A stretch of 64,000 bases of DNA from Streptomyces sp. CG1 (lineage in GTDB: Bacteria > Actinomycetota > Actinomycetes > Streptomycetales > Streptomycetaceae), in contig NZ_CP163518.1 in assembly GCF_041080625.1 (NCBI RefSeq), forward strand, positions 6,751,501 through 6,815,500. Reading direction: 5' to 3'. Positions 43,026 through 51,853 of the stretch are shown piece by piece. The notes below the pieces were generated by a model. That model made no database searches. It was not told the origin of the DNA and saw nothing but the letters and a program-made list of their open reading frames with translations. The translations under genes were made by a program, and so were the position numbers. Position 1 is the first letter of the stretch, and every line of letters begins with the position of its first letter.

Positions 43026-44042
43026 CTACGACCCGGCCGCGCCCGGATCGTCCGGCTCCCGGTAGTGGTGGTAGCTGTGGTGCGGGGCGAAGCCCAGACG
43101 GGCGTACAGGCCGCGGGCGCCCTCGTTGTCCGTCTCGACCTGCAGCCAGGCCGCCGACGCGCCCTCGTCCAGCGCCCGGCGGGCCAGCGCGGCCACCACC
43201 TCCGTGGCGAGGCCCTGCCGGCGCCGTCCGGGATCCACCTCGACCGCCGCGAACCCGGCCCACCGGCCGTCCACGACGCACCGCCCGATCGCCGCCGGAG
43301 GCTCACCCTCCGCCCCCGGTATGGTCGCGAACCACACCGACGGGCCGCCCCCCAGCACCCGCAGGGCCACCTCGCTCACTCCCTTGCGCTGGTACCGGGC
43401 GAGCCAGGCCTCGTCCGCCTGCCGGGACAGCACCACACCCGTGCCCTCGGCCTGGTCCGCGACCGGCGCCAGGGCACCGGTCCACACCTCGGCGGTCACC
43501 TCCCGCACCCAGCCGCGCCGCTCCAGCTCCGCACACAGCAGCTCCTGCGTGCCCTCGGCTCCGGTGGCTGTCTGGACGTAGGCGGGCAGGCCACGCTCGC
43601 CGTACCAGCGTCGTACGGCCGCAAGGGCCGCGTCGAGGGGGAGACCGGGGTCGCCGAGCGGCAGCACACTGTTGGCCCGCCGGGTGAAGCCACCGGCAGC
43701 GAGAAGTTCCCACTCTCCGAGCCGCTCGGTCTCCAGCGGTGGCCAGCCCCTCGAGGTGACCCGCGCCAGTTCGTCGTACGAGGCGGCGGGCCCGCGGCGG
43801 CGTGCCGGAGCGGCCGGTACCACCTTGCCCGCGACCAGGGCAGACTCGGCGATCCGGACACTTCGCCCGTCCCGTCGTGTGATCATGAGCACGGCATCAT
43901 CCCATGATGTGAGAACACCCACCGTGTCGGTGAACTTCTCCTGTCCCGTTCCAGGTTCGCTCAAGCGCCGCACGGAGACTCGTTTTCCCACGTCAGCCGG
44001 GGTGATCCGGACTTCCAGTCGTCCTGCCGCCGATATTTCCAC
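43026..44042 (-). CDS. GNAT-family N-acetyltransferase with N-terminal SH3-like domain
   Basis: A 338-residue protein. The first 70 residues form a beta-rich domain (KRVSVRRLSEPG, then VGVLTSWDDAVLMITRRDGR). The C-terminal GNAT domain has the acetyl-CoA motif A in EVDPGRRRQGLATEVVAAL and motif B in VETDNEGARGLYARLGF. The middle may be a degenerate second GNAT fold. Substrate unknown. It is divergent from fdxA and 28 nt upstream of the SirB1-like gene. Confidence 0.88.
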   Translation of the reverse strand: MEISAAGRLEVRITPADVGKRVSVRRLSEPGTGQEKFTDTVGVLTSWDDAVLMITRRDGRSVRIAESALVAGKVVPAAPARRRGPAASYDELARVTSRGWPPLETERLGEWELLAAGGFTRRANSVLPLGDPGLPLDAALAAVRRWYGERGLPAYVQTATGAEGTQELLCAELERRGWVREVTAEVWTGALAPVADQAEGTGVVLSRQADEAWLARYQRKGVSEVALRVLGGGPSVWFATIPGAEGEPPAAIGRCVVDGRWAGFAAVEVDPGRRRQGLATEVVAALARRALDEGASAAWLQVETDNEGARGLYARLGFAPHHSYHHYREPDDPGAAGS

Positions 44043-44182
44043 TGGTCAGTTCACCCCTCCTGTGCGGATCATGCCCCGGAACGGAGATACTAGGGGCGGG
44101 CATCGACGACGCCGCGCTCCCGCGCGCCAGGCGGCGGAGCCTGAGGAGGCCCGCCAGCGCCCTATCGAGGAGGAACGACAGC

Positions 44183-44503
44183 GTGACCTACGTCATCGCG
44201 CAGCCTTGTGTCGACGTCAAGGACAAGGCGTGCATCGAGGAGTGCCCGGTCGACTGCATTTACGAGGGCTCCCGGTCCTTGTACATCCACCCGGACGAAT
44301 GCGTCGACTGTGGTGCCTGTGAGCCGGTCTGCCCGGTCGAGGCGATCTTCTACGAGGACGACACTCCGGAGGAGTGGAAGGACTACTACAAGGCGAACGT
44401 CGAGTTCTTCGACGAGCTGGGCTCTCCCGGTGGCGCCAGCAAGCTGGGGCTGATCGAGCGCGACCACCCCTTCATCGCCGCGCTGCCGCCGCAGGGCGAG
44501 TGA
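44183..44503 (+). CDS. fdxA: Seven-iron ferredoxin
   Basis: A 106-residue ferredoxin. The cysteine pattern CVDVKDKACIEECPVDC (3Fe-4S plus one 4Fe ligand), then CVDCGACEPVCPVEAI (4Fe-4S), is that of 7Fe ferredoxins. The C-terminal extension (PEEWKDYYKANVEFF) is also typical. GAGGAGGAA precedes the GTG start. It transfers electrons in the cytoplasm, for example to cytochrome P450s or other redox enzymes. A location just upstream of dapC is common in actinobacteria. Confidence 0.97.
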   Translation: MTYVIAQPCVDVKDKACIEECPVDCIYEGSRSLYIHPDECVDCGACEPVCPVEAIFYEDDTPEEWKDYYKANVEFFDELGSPGGASKLGLIERDHPFIAALPPQGE

Positions 44504-44538
44504 CCGTCTAAGAGCCAAGCGGCCGCCCGCGAACGCGC

Positions 44539-44597
44539 CGCCTCGGTCCCGTACGGCCCGATCACCCCGATCACCGCCGCACGGGACCGAGGCGTTT
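44539..44597 (+). terminator. Long-loop hairpin between fdxA and dapC
   Basis: A perfect 14-bp stem CGCCTCGGTCCCGT (44539-44552) with ACGGGACCGAGGCG (44581-44594), a 28-nt loop and TTT. It starts 35 nt after fdxA and ends 32 nt before the dapC GTG, so it may end fdxA transcripts or form part of the dapC leader. Confidence 0.65.
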
Positions 44598-44628
44598 GCC
44601 GCACCGTACGAAAGTGAGCCTGATTCCC

Positions 44629-45726
44629 GTGTCCGCAGTCTCCGACCGGCTCCCCACCTTCCCCTGGGACAAGCTGGAGCCGTACAAGAAGACGGCCGCC
44701 GCGCACCCCGACGGGATCGTCGACCTGTCCGTGGGCACCCCGGTCGACCCCGTGCCCGAGCTGATCCAGAAGGCCCTGATCGACGCGGCCGACTCCCCGG
44801 GCTACCCGACCGTCTGGGGCACCCCGGCACTGCGCGACGCGATCACCGGCTGGCTGGAGCGCCGCCTGGGCGCCCGCGGGGTCACCCACCGCCACGTCCT
44901 GCCGGTCGTGGGCTCCAAGGAACTGGTGGCCTGGCTGCCGACCCAGCTGGGCCTCGGCCCCGGCGACAAGGTCGCCCACCCGCGCCTCGCCTACCCCACG
45001 TACGAGGTCGGTGCCCGCCTGGCCCGCGCCGGCTACGAGGTCTACGACGACCCGCGCGACCTCGACCCCGCCGGCCTGAAGCTCCTCTGGCTGAACTCCC
45101 CGTCCAACCCCACCGGCAAGGTGCTGTCGAAGCAGGAGCTGACGGACATCGTCGCCTGGGCCCGCGCCCACGGCGTCCTGCTCTTCTCCGACGAGTGCTA
45201 CCTGGAACTGGGCTGGGAGGCCGATCCGGTCTCGGTCCTGCACCCGGACGTCAACGGCGGCTCCTACGACGGCATCGTGGCCGTCCACTCCCTCTCCAAG
45301 CGCTCCAACCTGGCGGGCTACCGCGCGGCCTTCATCGCGGGCGACCCGGCCGTCCTCGGCCCGCTGCTGGAGATCCGCAAGCACGGCGGCATGATGACCT
45401 CGGCGCCGACGCAGGCGGCCGTCGTGGCGGCCCTGGGCGACGACGAGCACGTCCGCGTCCAGCGCGAGCGCTACGCCGCTCGCCGCGAGGCCCTGCGGGC
45501 GGCCCTGCTCGGCCACGGCTTCCGCATCGAGCACAGCGAGGCGAGCCTCTACCTCTGGGCCACCCGCGACGAGTCCTGCTGGACCACGGTCGCCCACCTC
45601 GCCGACCTCGGCATCCTCGTCGCCCCGGGCGACTTCTACGGCGAGGCGGGCGAACAGTTCGTACGAGTGGCGCTGACGGCGACGGACGAACGAGTCCAGG
45701 CGGCGGTGTCCCGCCTGACGGCCTGA
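44629..45726 (+). CDS. dapC: Succinyldiaminopimelate transaminase
   Basis: A 365-residue PLP-dependent class I/II aminotransferase of lysine/meso-diaminopimelate synthesis. It begins MSAVSDRLPTFPWDKL. The substrate/PLP motifs are GSKELVAWLP, NSPSNPTGKVLS, FSDECYLELGW, and SLSKRSNLAGYRAAF with the catalytic Lys. GTG at 44614 is an alternative start five codons earlier. The product matches the actinobacterial DapC branch, which supplies cell-wall diaminopimelate together with DapE encoded at 47617. Confidence 0.94.
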   Translation: MSAVSDRLPTFPWDKLEPYKKTAAAHPDGIVDLSVGTPVDPVPELIQKALIDAADSPGYPTVWGTPALRDAITGWLERRLGARGVTHRHVLPVVGSKELVAWLPTQLGLGPGDKVAHPRLAYPTYEVGARLARAGYEVYDDPRDLDPAGLKLLWLNSPSNPTGKVLSKQELTDIVAWARAHGVLLFSDECYLELGWEADPVSVLHPDVNGGSYDGIVAVHSLSKRSNLAGYRAAFIAGDPAVLGPLLEIRKHGGMMTSAPTQAAVVAALGDDEHVRVQRERYAARREALRAALLGHGFRIEHSEASLYLWATRDESCWTTVAHLADLGILVAPGDFYGEAGEQFVRVALTATDERVQAAVSRLTA

Positions 45727-45765
45727 TCACCGGCGTACCGCCGTGCCGCGTACGGCACAAGGAAA

Positions 45766-45794
45766 CGGGGTCCAGGGAAACTCCCTGGACCCCG
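45766..45794. terminator. Perfect 13-bp terminator between convergent genes
   Basis: CGGGGTCCAGGGA and TCCCTGGACCCCG pair exactly across an AAC loop. It lies between the 3' ends of dapC and the minus-strand secreted-protein gene and can act on both. Confidence 0.9.
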
Positions 45795-45828
45795 TCGGCG
45801 GTCAAAGCCAGCCGCTCAGGCGAGCTGC

Positions 45829-46242
45829 TCAGCTGAGCGACGACAGCGCCCCGCCCGGCACCGACGGCAGCTGCGGCACCCCGGTCTTCGCGGCGTCCCC
45901 GACGACGCTCCCGGCCGTCCCGGCCGCCTGCCCCGCGGCGTTCTCGGCCACCGGCGTCGTCTTCTTCAGGGTGTTGCTGCCGGCCTTGGTCACGCCCGGC
46001 AGGGTCTTCCCGGCCGCCGTGCCGCCCGCGTTGGCCGCGACAGTGGTGGCGTTCTGCGCCGCATCGCCGACGGTGCTGCCGACGTTCGCCGTGTCCGGGG
46101 CGGTCAGGCCACCCGTGTTCGGGGTCGCCACCGGCAGGTTCGTGGCCGCACCGGCGGAGCCGGCCGCACCGACCCCGGCTGCCGCTCCCGCTGCGACAAG
46201 CAGCGCGGCACGGGCGATCCGGCGGGTCAGAGGGAGGGACAT
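45829..46242 (-). CDS. Small secreted Ala/Gly/Thr-rich protein
   Basis: A 137-residue exported protein. The N-terminus MSLPLTRRIARAALLVAAGAAAG is a Sec signal peptide, probably cleaved after AGSAGA. The mature part is low-complexity, with recurrent VGDAAQN/VGDAAKT, TVAANAGGTAAGK and PVAENAAGQAAGT blocks, and has no cysteine. I know no function; similar alanine-rich small secreted proteins occur across Streptomyces. Nothing suggests an enzyme. Confidence 0.8.
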   Translation of the reverse strand: MSLPLTRRIARAALLVAAGAAAGVGAAGSAGAATNLPVATPNTGGLTAPDTANVGSTVGDAAQNATTVAANAGGTAAGKTLPGVTKAGSNTLKKTTPVAENAAGQAAGTAGSVVGDAAKTGVPQLPSVPGGALSSLS

Positions 46243-46529
46243 GATGCTCCATTCGACGGGAGAGAACGGTGTCTGTGTCCGGACCCGGCTCCGGGCTCGG
46301 ACGCCGTGACTACCGCTCGAAACCCGCGAAGGTTGCGGACGCCCCAGGTAAAGAATGGATAACGCATCGCATTATCAGGTGGGGATAAAAACGGGCAAAG
46401 AACGTCTCCCGGAAATCCCGCAGAATCCTTACGGCCCTTGTTTTCCAAGGGATTCGAGAGACGGCGCGCGTCCCGCCCGGACAGTGCGCCCAGCCGGCGC
46501 CGCATCATCCGTCGGAGTGAGAACCCGTA
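46243..46529 (-). other. Intergenic region upstream of the secreted-protein gene
   Basis: This 287-nt stretch has AT-rich elements (GGATAACGCATCGCATTATC near 46356; GGGGATAAAAACGGG near 46382) that probably hold the promoter of the minus-strand secreted-protein gene. No firm promoter, hairpin or riboswitch could be assigned. Confidence 0.4.
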
Positions 46530-47519
46530 CTACTGTCCGGTCATGATCTGGACGGCCCCCGTGGAGCTCTCCGTACCGGCGGCCCCGTCCGACGCGGCCG
46601 GCTTCCACTGGCCGCCGCCGCTCCCGGCCGCCCACTCCCGGCCCGCGTACGTCACCCGCTGGATGTGCAGCGCCGAGGAGTTGGCCACGGCCCACTGCGC
46701 CAGCTGCCAGCCGCGCTCCCGCTCGCCACGCCCGATCGCATCGACCTTCGTGCCCTGGGGCACCGGCACGGTCACGGTGCGCCCCTGCGCGGTCGCGGTC
46801 ACGCTCGGCGAGGGAGACGGCGACGGCACGGGCGTACCGCCCACCTCCGCACCGGTCTCCTGCAGTGCGTCCCGCCCGAAGTCCTGTACCAGCGCGGCCC
46901 GTACCGCGTCCGGACCCGTCGCCGAGTCCGTGGGCTCCTGGCGCCCGTCGCAGGTCAGTGTGGCCGCCGCGCGGCCGGTCAGCGCCGCCGCCAGCAGTGT
47001 GGCGTCCGGCTCGTGCTTGGCGTACGCCTCCGGGTAGCCGCTGCGCTGGACCTCCTGGGCCGCCTGGGTCAGCGGCAGATCGCCGTAGCCGGGCACCTTG
47101 GCGAGGTGCGCGTAGAAGATGCCAGCCGCGTACGCCGGGTCCATGATCTGCTGCGCGGTGCCCCAGCCCTGCGAGGGCCGCTGCTGGAACAGGCCCAGCG
47201 AATCCCGGTCGCCGTGCTCGATGTTGCGCAGCCCCGACTCCTGCAGGGCGGTCGCCAGCGCGATCGTCACCGCCCGCTCGGGCATCCCGCGCCCGGTGCC
47301 CACGGCCGCGATCGTCGCCGCGTTCCCCGCCTGCTCCGGCGTGAACTCGTACGACGTCCCGTCGCCCGAGGACGACACCACCTTGCAGCCGCGCGCCCCG
47401 CCGCCTCCGGTGACGTACTGCACCACGAGGTACGCGGCGACACCGCACAGGACCAACAGGGCCGCACTGAAACGAAAGAGGCGGCCGCGACGCTTGGGAC
47501 GGGTGGGGGGCTCTGACAC
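46530..47519 (-). CDS. Membrane-anchored transglycosylase/lysozyme-fold protein
   Basis: A 329-residue protein with a GTG start (MSEPPTRPKRRGRLFRF). A basic N-terminus leads into one membrane helix, FSAALLVLCGVAAYLVVQYV. The extracellular domain has a lysozyme-like segment ATALQESGLRNIEHGDRDSL, then GLFQQRPSQGWG. The Glu of QESGL is in the place of the catalytic Glu in transglycosylases. The C-terminal part is beta-rich after a Pro/Ser linker. Relatives are often labelled simply as hypothetical or heavy-metal transporters; the latter is not supported. It is divergent from dapE. Confidence 0.75.
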   Translation of the reverse strand: MSEPPTRPKRRGRLFRFSAALLVLCGVAAYLVVQYVTGGGGARGCKVVSSSGDGTSYEFTPEQAGNAATIAAVGTGRGMPERAVTIALATALQESGLRNIEHGDRDSLGLFQQRPSQGWGTAQQIMDPAYAAGIFYAHLAKVPGYGDLPLTQAAQEVQRSGYPEAYAKHEPDATLLAAALTGRAAATLTCDGRQEPTDSATGPDAVRAALVQDFGRDALQETGAEVGGTPVPSPSPSPSVTATAQGRTVTVPVPQGTKVDAIGRGERERGWQLAQWAVANSSALHIQRVTYAGREWAAGSGGGQWKPAASDGAAGTESSTGAVQIMTGQ

Positions 47520-47616
47520 GCGTCCAAGGTACTGGAGGCCCGCCGGACCCTCACGGGGGGTCACGGGGACAGCGCTTACCCACGGCTCCGGCAGAGGGCG
47601 CGCTAGGGTCGACGCC

Positions 47617-48696
47617 ATGGCCGACACCTCGCTTGACCTCACGCTGGATGCCGCGGCGCTCACCGCGCAGCTCGTGGACTTCCCCTCCGAGAGCGGCACC
47701 GAGAAGCCGCTCGCGGACGCGATCGAGACCGCCCTGCGCGCCCTGCCGCACCTGACGGTCGACCGTTACGGCAACAACGTGATCGCGCGCACGAACCTGG
47801 GCCGCGCCGAGCGCGTGATCCTGGCCGGCCACATCGACACGGTCCCGATCGCGGACAACGTGCCCTCGCGCCTCGACGAGGACGGCGTGCTGTGGGGCTG
47901 CGGCACCTGCGACATGAAGGCGGGCGTCGCGGTGCAGCTGCGCATCGCGGCCACGGTCCCCGCCCCCAACCGCGACCTGACCTTCGTCTTCTACGACAAC
48001 GAGGAGGTCGCCGCCGAGCTGAACGGCCTCAAGCACGTCGCCGAGGCCCATCCCGAGTGGCTGCGCGGCGACTTCGCGGTCCTGCTGGAGCCCTCCGACG
48101 GCGAGGTCGAGGGCGGCTGCCAGGGCACGCTGCGGGTGCTGCTGAAGACGAAGGGCGAGCGGGCCCACTCGGCGCGCGGCTGGATGGGCTCCAACGCCAT
48201 CCACGCGGCGGCCCCCATCCTGGCCCGCCTGGCGTCCTACGAGCCGCGCTGGCCGCTGATCGACGGCCTGGAGTACCGCGAGGGCCTGAACGCGGTCGGC
48301 ATCAGCGGCGGGGTCGCCGGCAACATCATCCCCGACGAGTGCGTGGTCAAGGTCAACTTCCGCTACGCCCCCGACCGCACCGAGGAGGAGGCGATCGCGC
48401 ACGTCCGTGAGGTGTTCGCGGACTGCGGGGTGACGGAGTTCGTGGTCGACGACCACAGCCCCGGTGCGCTGCCCGGCCTCTCTCACCCGGCCGCGGTGGC
48501 CTTCATCGAGGCGGTGGGCGGCACCCCGAAGCCGAAGTACGGCTGGACGGACGTCTCCCGCTTCTCCGCGCTCGGCGTCCCCGCGGTCAACTACGGCCCC
48601 GGCAACCCGCACTTGGCCCACAAGCGCGACGAGCGGGTGGAGACGGCGAAGATCCTGGCGGGCGAGGAGAGGCTGCGGGACTGGCTGACGGCGTAA
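47617..48696 (+). CDS. dapE: Succinyl-diaminopimelate desuccinylase
   Basis: A 359-residue M20-family zinc hydrolase that releases LL-diaminopimelate. Zinc ligands and catalytic residues are visible in LAGHIDTVP, GCGTCDMKAG, VFYDNEEV (catalytic Glu) and LLEPSDGEVEGG. The dimerisation domain contains GERAHSARGW, and the last His is in YGPGNPHLAHKRDE. It acts after DapC in the same pathway and, with it, shows that meso-diaminopimelate synthesis genes cluster here. Confidence 0.95.
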   Translation: MADTSLDLTLDAAALTAQLVDFPSESGTEKPLADAIETALRALPHLTVDRYGNNVIARTNLGRAERVILAGHIDTVPIADNVPSRLDEDGVLWGCGTCDMKAGVAVQLRIAATVPAPNRDLTFVFYDNEEVAAELNGLKHVAEAHPEWLRGDFAVLLEPSDGEVEGGCQGTLRVLLKTKGERAHSARGWMGSNAIHAAAPILARLASYEPRWPLIDGLEYREGLNAVGISGGVAGNIIPDECVVKVNFRYAPDRTEEEAIAHVREVFADCGVTEFVVDDHSPGALPGLSHPAAVAFIEAVGGTPKPKYGWTDVSRFSALGVPAVNYGPGNPHLAHKRDERVETAKILAGEERLRDWLTA

Positions 48697-48800
48697 GGAT
48701 CCCGCACGGCGCACGCATGGGGGACATGCGCATGTACCCCCTCCGTAACCCGCGCGGATCTACGCTGGGGTGGAACTACCCGCAAGCGGAGGGAGCGCAC

Positions 48801-49559
48801 ATGGCTACCGGTAACCCCGAGGGGAAGAAGGTGCCGCCGGACGAGCAGCGGCTCGGGCCGGTCCTCCGACGGCGGGGACAGGTGACGGCGAGTACGACCG
48901 ACCAGCGGCTGCTGGACGCGGGCGGCCCCACGGACTGGGTCCACACCGACCCCTGGCGCGTGCTCCGCATCCAGTCGGAGTTCATCGAGGGCTTCGGCAC
49001 ACTGGCCGAACTCCCGCCTGCCATCAGCGTGTTCGGCTCGGCCCGGACGCCCGTGGACTCGCCGGAGTACGACGCGGGGGTGCGGCTCGGCCGCGGGCTG
49101 GTCGAGGCGGGCTGGGCGGTGATCACGGGCGGCGGACCCGGGGCGATGGAGGCGGCCAACAAGGGCGCGTGCGAGGCGGGCGGCATCTCGGTCGGCCTCG
49201 GCATCGAACTTCCCTTCGAGCAGGGTCTGAACCCGTACGTCGACATCGGCCTCAACTTCCGCTACTTCTTCGTCCGCAAGATGATGTTCGTGAAGTACGC
49301 GCAGGGGTTCGTGGTCCTGCCCGGCGGCCTCGGCACGCTCGACGAGTTCTTCGAGGCGCTGACCCTGGTCCAGACCCAGAAGGTCACCCGCTTCCCGATC
49401 GTCCTCTTCGGCAGCGAGTACTGGGGCGGCCTGGTGGACTGGCTGAAGAACACGCTGGTCGCCCAGGGCAAGGCCGCCGAAAAGGACCTCCTCCTCTTCC
49501 ACGTGACAGACGACGTCGACGAGGCGGTGGCCCTGGTCTCGAAGGAAGCGGCCCGCTAG
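48801..49559 (+). CDS. LOG-family (TIGR00730) nucleotide phosphoribohydrolase
   Basis: A 252-residue Rossmann-fold protein. The LOG motifs are GGGPGAMEAANKGA and PGGLGTLDEFFEAL (PGGxGTxxE), with the catalytic Arg/Glu. Such proteins cleave cytokinin-type nucleoside 5'-monophosphates to free bases; the true substrate here is unknown. The N-terminal 60 residues are an actinobacterial extension (GPVLRRRGQVTASTTDQRLL). CGGAGGGAG precedes the ATG. It lies between dapE and folP, as in mycobacteria. Confidence 0.93.
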   Translation: MATGNPEGKKVPPDEQRLGPVLRRRGQVTASTTDQRLLDAGGPTDWVHTDPWRVLRIQSEFIEGFGTLAELPPAISVFGSARTPVDSPEYDAGVRLGRGLVEAGWAVITGGGPGAMEAANKGACEAGGISVGLGIELPFEQGLNPYVDIGLNFRYFFVRKMMFVKYAQGFVVLPGGLGTLDEFFEALTLVQTQKVTRFPIVLFGSEYWGGLVDWLKNTLVAQGKAAEKDLLLFHVTDDVDEAVALVSKEAAR

Positions 49560-49610
49560 GGCCTGTCCGTATTGATCACGAGCGTGCCCGACACCGCCCT
49601 GCCTCACCCG

Positions 49611-49625
49611 GGGGGCTTCGCCCCC
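49611..49625. terminator. Small hairpin between convergent genes
   Basis: GGGGGC-TTC-GCCCCC, a 6-bp GC stem with a three-base loop, lies between the 3' ends of the LOG gene and folP. It is short, but it is the only hairpin at this junction. Confidence 0.5.
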
Positions 49626-49631
49626 TGGTGG

Positions 49632-50492
49632 TCAGGCCAGACCCCGGCGAGCCACCGTGGGGAACCGGTGGCCGGCTATCGACGCGACCATCTCCAGTAC
49701 CTGGCGGGTCTCGATGACCTCGTGCACGCGGTACACCTGCGCCCCGAGCCACGCCGACACCGCGGTCGTCGCCAACGTACCGATCAAACGTTCCTTCACG
49801 GGCCGGTCCAAGGTCTCGCCCACGAAGTCCTTGTTGGACAACGACACCAGCACGGGCCACCCCGTGGCGACCATCTCGCCCAGCCGCCGCGTCGCCTCCA
49901 GACTGTGCCGCGTGCTCTTCCCGAAGTCGTGCCCGGGATCGATCAGCACCGACTCCCGCGGCACCCCGAGCGACACCGCCCGCTCGGCCAGCCCCAGGGT
50001 CACGTCGAGAATGTCGGCCATGACGTCGTCGTACGTCACCCGGTGCGGACGCGTCCGCGGCCGCGCACCCCCCGCGTGCGTGCACACCAGCCCCGCCCCG
50101 TACCGCGCCGCGACCTCCGCGAGCCCTGGGTCGACGCCGCCCCACGCGTCGTTCAGCAGATCCGCCCCCGCCTCGCACACCGCCGCGCCGACCTCGGCCC
50201 GCCAGGTGTCCACGCTGATGATCACGTCCGGGTAGCGCCGCCGTACCTCCGTCACGAAGCCGACCGTCCGCCGCGCCTCCTCCTCGGCCGTGACCTCGTC
50301 GCCCGGCCCGGCCTTCACCCCGCCGATGTCGACGATCGCGGCACCCTCGACCACCGCCTGCTCCACCCGCGCGAGGGCCGGCTCGTCGCGGAACGTGGCG
50401 CCCTGGTCGTAGAAGGAGTCCGGAGTCCGGTTCACGATCGCCATGATCACCGGCTCCTGGGGTCCGAATTCCCGTCTGCGCAGCCTGAGCAT
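49632..50492 (-). CDS. folP: Dihydropteroate synthase-family protein
   Basis: A 286-residue TIM-barrel enzyme of folate synthesis. It has MAIVNRTPDSFYD (pterin-binding loop 1), DIGGVKAGPGDEV, SVDTWRAEV, LLNDAWGG and DPGHDFGKSTRHSLE. The sequence and position (LOG gene on one side, DivIVA-like and tag on the other) match the actinobacterial FolP2 branch. In mycobacteria the FolP2 paralogue does not itself make dihydropteroate, so the catalytic role here is uncertain. GGAGGGG lies before the ATG. Confidence 0.88.
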   Translation of the reverse strand: MLRLRRREFGPQEPVIMAIVNRTPDSFYDQGATFRDEPALARVEQAVVEGAAIVDIGGVKAGPGDEVTAEEEARRTVGFVTEVRRRYPDVIISVDTWRAEVGAAVCEAGADLLNDAWGGVDPGLAEVAARYGAGLVCTHAGGARPRTRPHRVTYDDVMADILDVTLGLAERAVSLGVPRESVLIDPGHDFGKSTRHSLEATRRLGEMVATGWPVLVSLSNKDFVGETLDRPVKERLIGTLATTAVSAWLGAQVYRVHEVIETRQVLEMVASIAGHRFPTVARRGLA

Positions 50493-50652
50493 CCGCTGTG
50501 ACCCCTCCCTGTACGTCCCGCGATACGGGCCGCCTGAGACCGTTAGTGTCAGACCGGCATGGCACGATCGGACCCTGAAAGAGTCAAGAGATCCGACGGA
50601 TCCATTTCGACGTCCGGTAGTGCGTCCGGCAGAGAGCGTGGGGACCCTGGCG

Positions 50653-51009
50653 ATGGTGATGTTCTTGTTCCTGGTCGTCGCGCTGGCCGTCGTGGTCGCC
50701 GCGGTGACCCTCGCCGTGGTGGGCGGCGGCGGCAGCGCCCCGCTGCCCGAGGTGGCGCCGGAGCGGCTGCAGGACCCGCTGCCCCCGGACCGCCCGTTGG
50801 ACCGGGCGGACGTGGAGAGCCTGCGCTTCCCGGTCGCCCCGCGCGGCTACCGCATGGCGGACGTCGACGACGCCCTGGGCCGGCTCGGCGCCGAACTGGC
50901 CGAGCGGGACGCCCGGATCGCCGACCTGGAGTCGGCGCTGGCCGGAGCCAGAGCCGCGGCGGCACACGTCCGCATGGCGAAGCCCGATCACCCCGAGGAC
51001 CAGCGATGA
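50653..51009 (+). CDS. Membrane-anchored DivIVA-domain protein
   Basis: A 118-residue protein with one N-terminal membrane helix (MVMFLFLVVALAVVVAAVTLAV), a Pro-rich linker and a short DivIVA-like motif (LRFPVAPRGYRMADVDDAL), then a coiled coil (LGAELAERDARIADLESAL). Such proteins sit at curved membrane or bind lipid and partners; its specific role is unknown. The ATG overlaps the tag gene (ATGA at its stop). A second ATG two codons later is possible. It is divergent from folP. Confidence 0.85.
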   Translation: MVMFLFLVVALAVVVAAVTLAVVGGGGSAPLPEVAPERLQDPLPPDRPLDRADVESLRFPVAPRGYRMADVDDALGRLGAELAERDARIADLESALAGARAAAAHVRMAKPDHPEDQR

Positions 51010-51596
51010 GCGACGGAGCCGCCGTCGCGGGGCCCGACGGCGCCCTGCGCTGCCCCTGGGCCCTGTCGACCGAGGACTACGTGTCGTACCACGACGAGGA
51101 GTGGGGCCGCCCGGTCCACGGCGACGACGCCCTCTTCGAGCGGATCAGCCTGGAGGCCTTCCAGTCGGGCCTGTCCTGGATCACGATCCTGCGCCGCCGC
51201 CCGGGTTTCCGGTCGGCCTTCGCCGGCTTCCGCATCGAGAAGATCGCCGCGTTCTCCGACGAGGACCGTGAGCGGCTGCTGGCGGACCCGGGCATCATCC
51301 GCAACCGCGCCAAGATCGACGCCACGCTCGCCAACGCGCGCGTGCTCGCCGACTGGGCGGAGGGCGAGCTGGACGAGCTGATCTGGTCCTACGCACCCGA
51401 CCCGGCCACCCGTCCGGTCCCGAAGACCCTCGCCGACATCCCGGCCGTGACCCCGCAGTCCACGGCCCTGTCCAGGACCCTGAAGAAGCGGGGCCTCAGA
51501 TTCGTCGGCCCGACGACCGCGTACGCCCTGATGCAGGCGTGCGGCCTGGTCAACGACCACCTGGAGACGTGCGTGGCGAGAACCGCCGGCTCCTGA
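51006..51596 (+). CDS. tag: DNA-3-methyladenine glycosylase I
   Basis: A 196-residue base-excision repair enzyme that removes 3-methyladenine. Zinc ligands are visible as Cys in RCPWAL, His in YHDEEWG, and His and Cys in NDHLETC. The core SLEAFQSGLSWITILRRRPGF and FVGPTTAYALMQACG are family signatures. It is coupled to the DivIVA-like gene by a 4-nt overlap and is followed by a GC-rich hairpin. Confidence 0.95.
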   Translation: MSDGAAVAGPDGALRCPWALSTEDYVSYHDEEWGRPVHGDDALFERISLEAFQSGLSWITILRRRPGFRSAFAGFRIEKIAAFSDEDRERLLADPGIIRNRAKIDATLANARVLADWAEGELDELIWSYAPDPATRPVPKTLADIPAVTPQSTALSRTLKKRGLRFVGPTTAYALMQACGLVNDHLETCVARTAGS

Positions 51597-51630
51597 CCGC
51601 CATGGCCCCTGCTGCTCTGCGGGAGCCGGC

Positions 51631-51670
51631 CGGCGCGGCCCCCGCGCGTGCGCGGTGCGCGGGGGCGCCG
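51631..51670 (+). terminator. GC-rich hairpin after tag
   Basis: CCCCCGCGC (51639-51647) pairs with GCGCGGGGG (51657-51665), extended by CGGCG/CGCCG at the outside. It starts 35 nt after the tag stop. The rest of the 257-nt gap to the convergent hydratase gene shows no gene. Confidence 0.6.
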
Positions 51671-51853
51671 GGACGAAGTCCGTGCCCGGGCGGCGAGCGG
51701 CGGGGTCGTCGTCCTCGGCCGGGGCGTGGCGGGCCGCTGGGAGACGGCGGTCGAGGCCGAAGAGGACGTACGGCACCGGGGCCTGCGCCGGACACCGGCC
51801 GGCGGGCGCGGAGATCCTGCTCATCGCGCCCCGGGACCGGCCGGCCGGCGGGC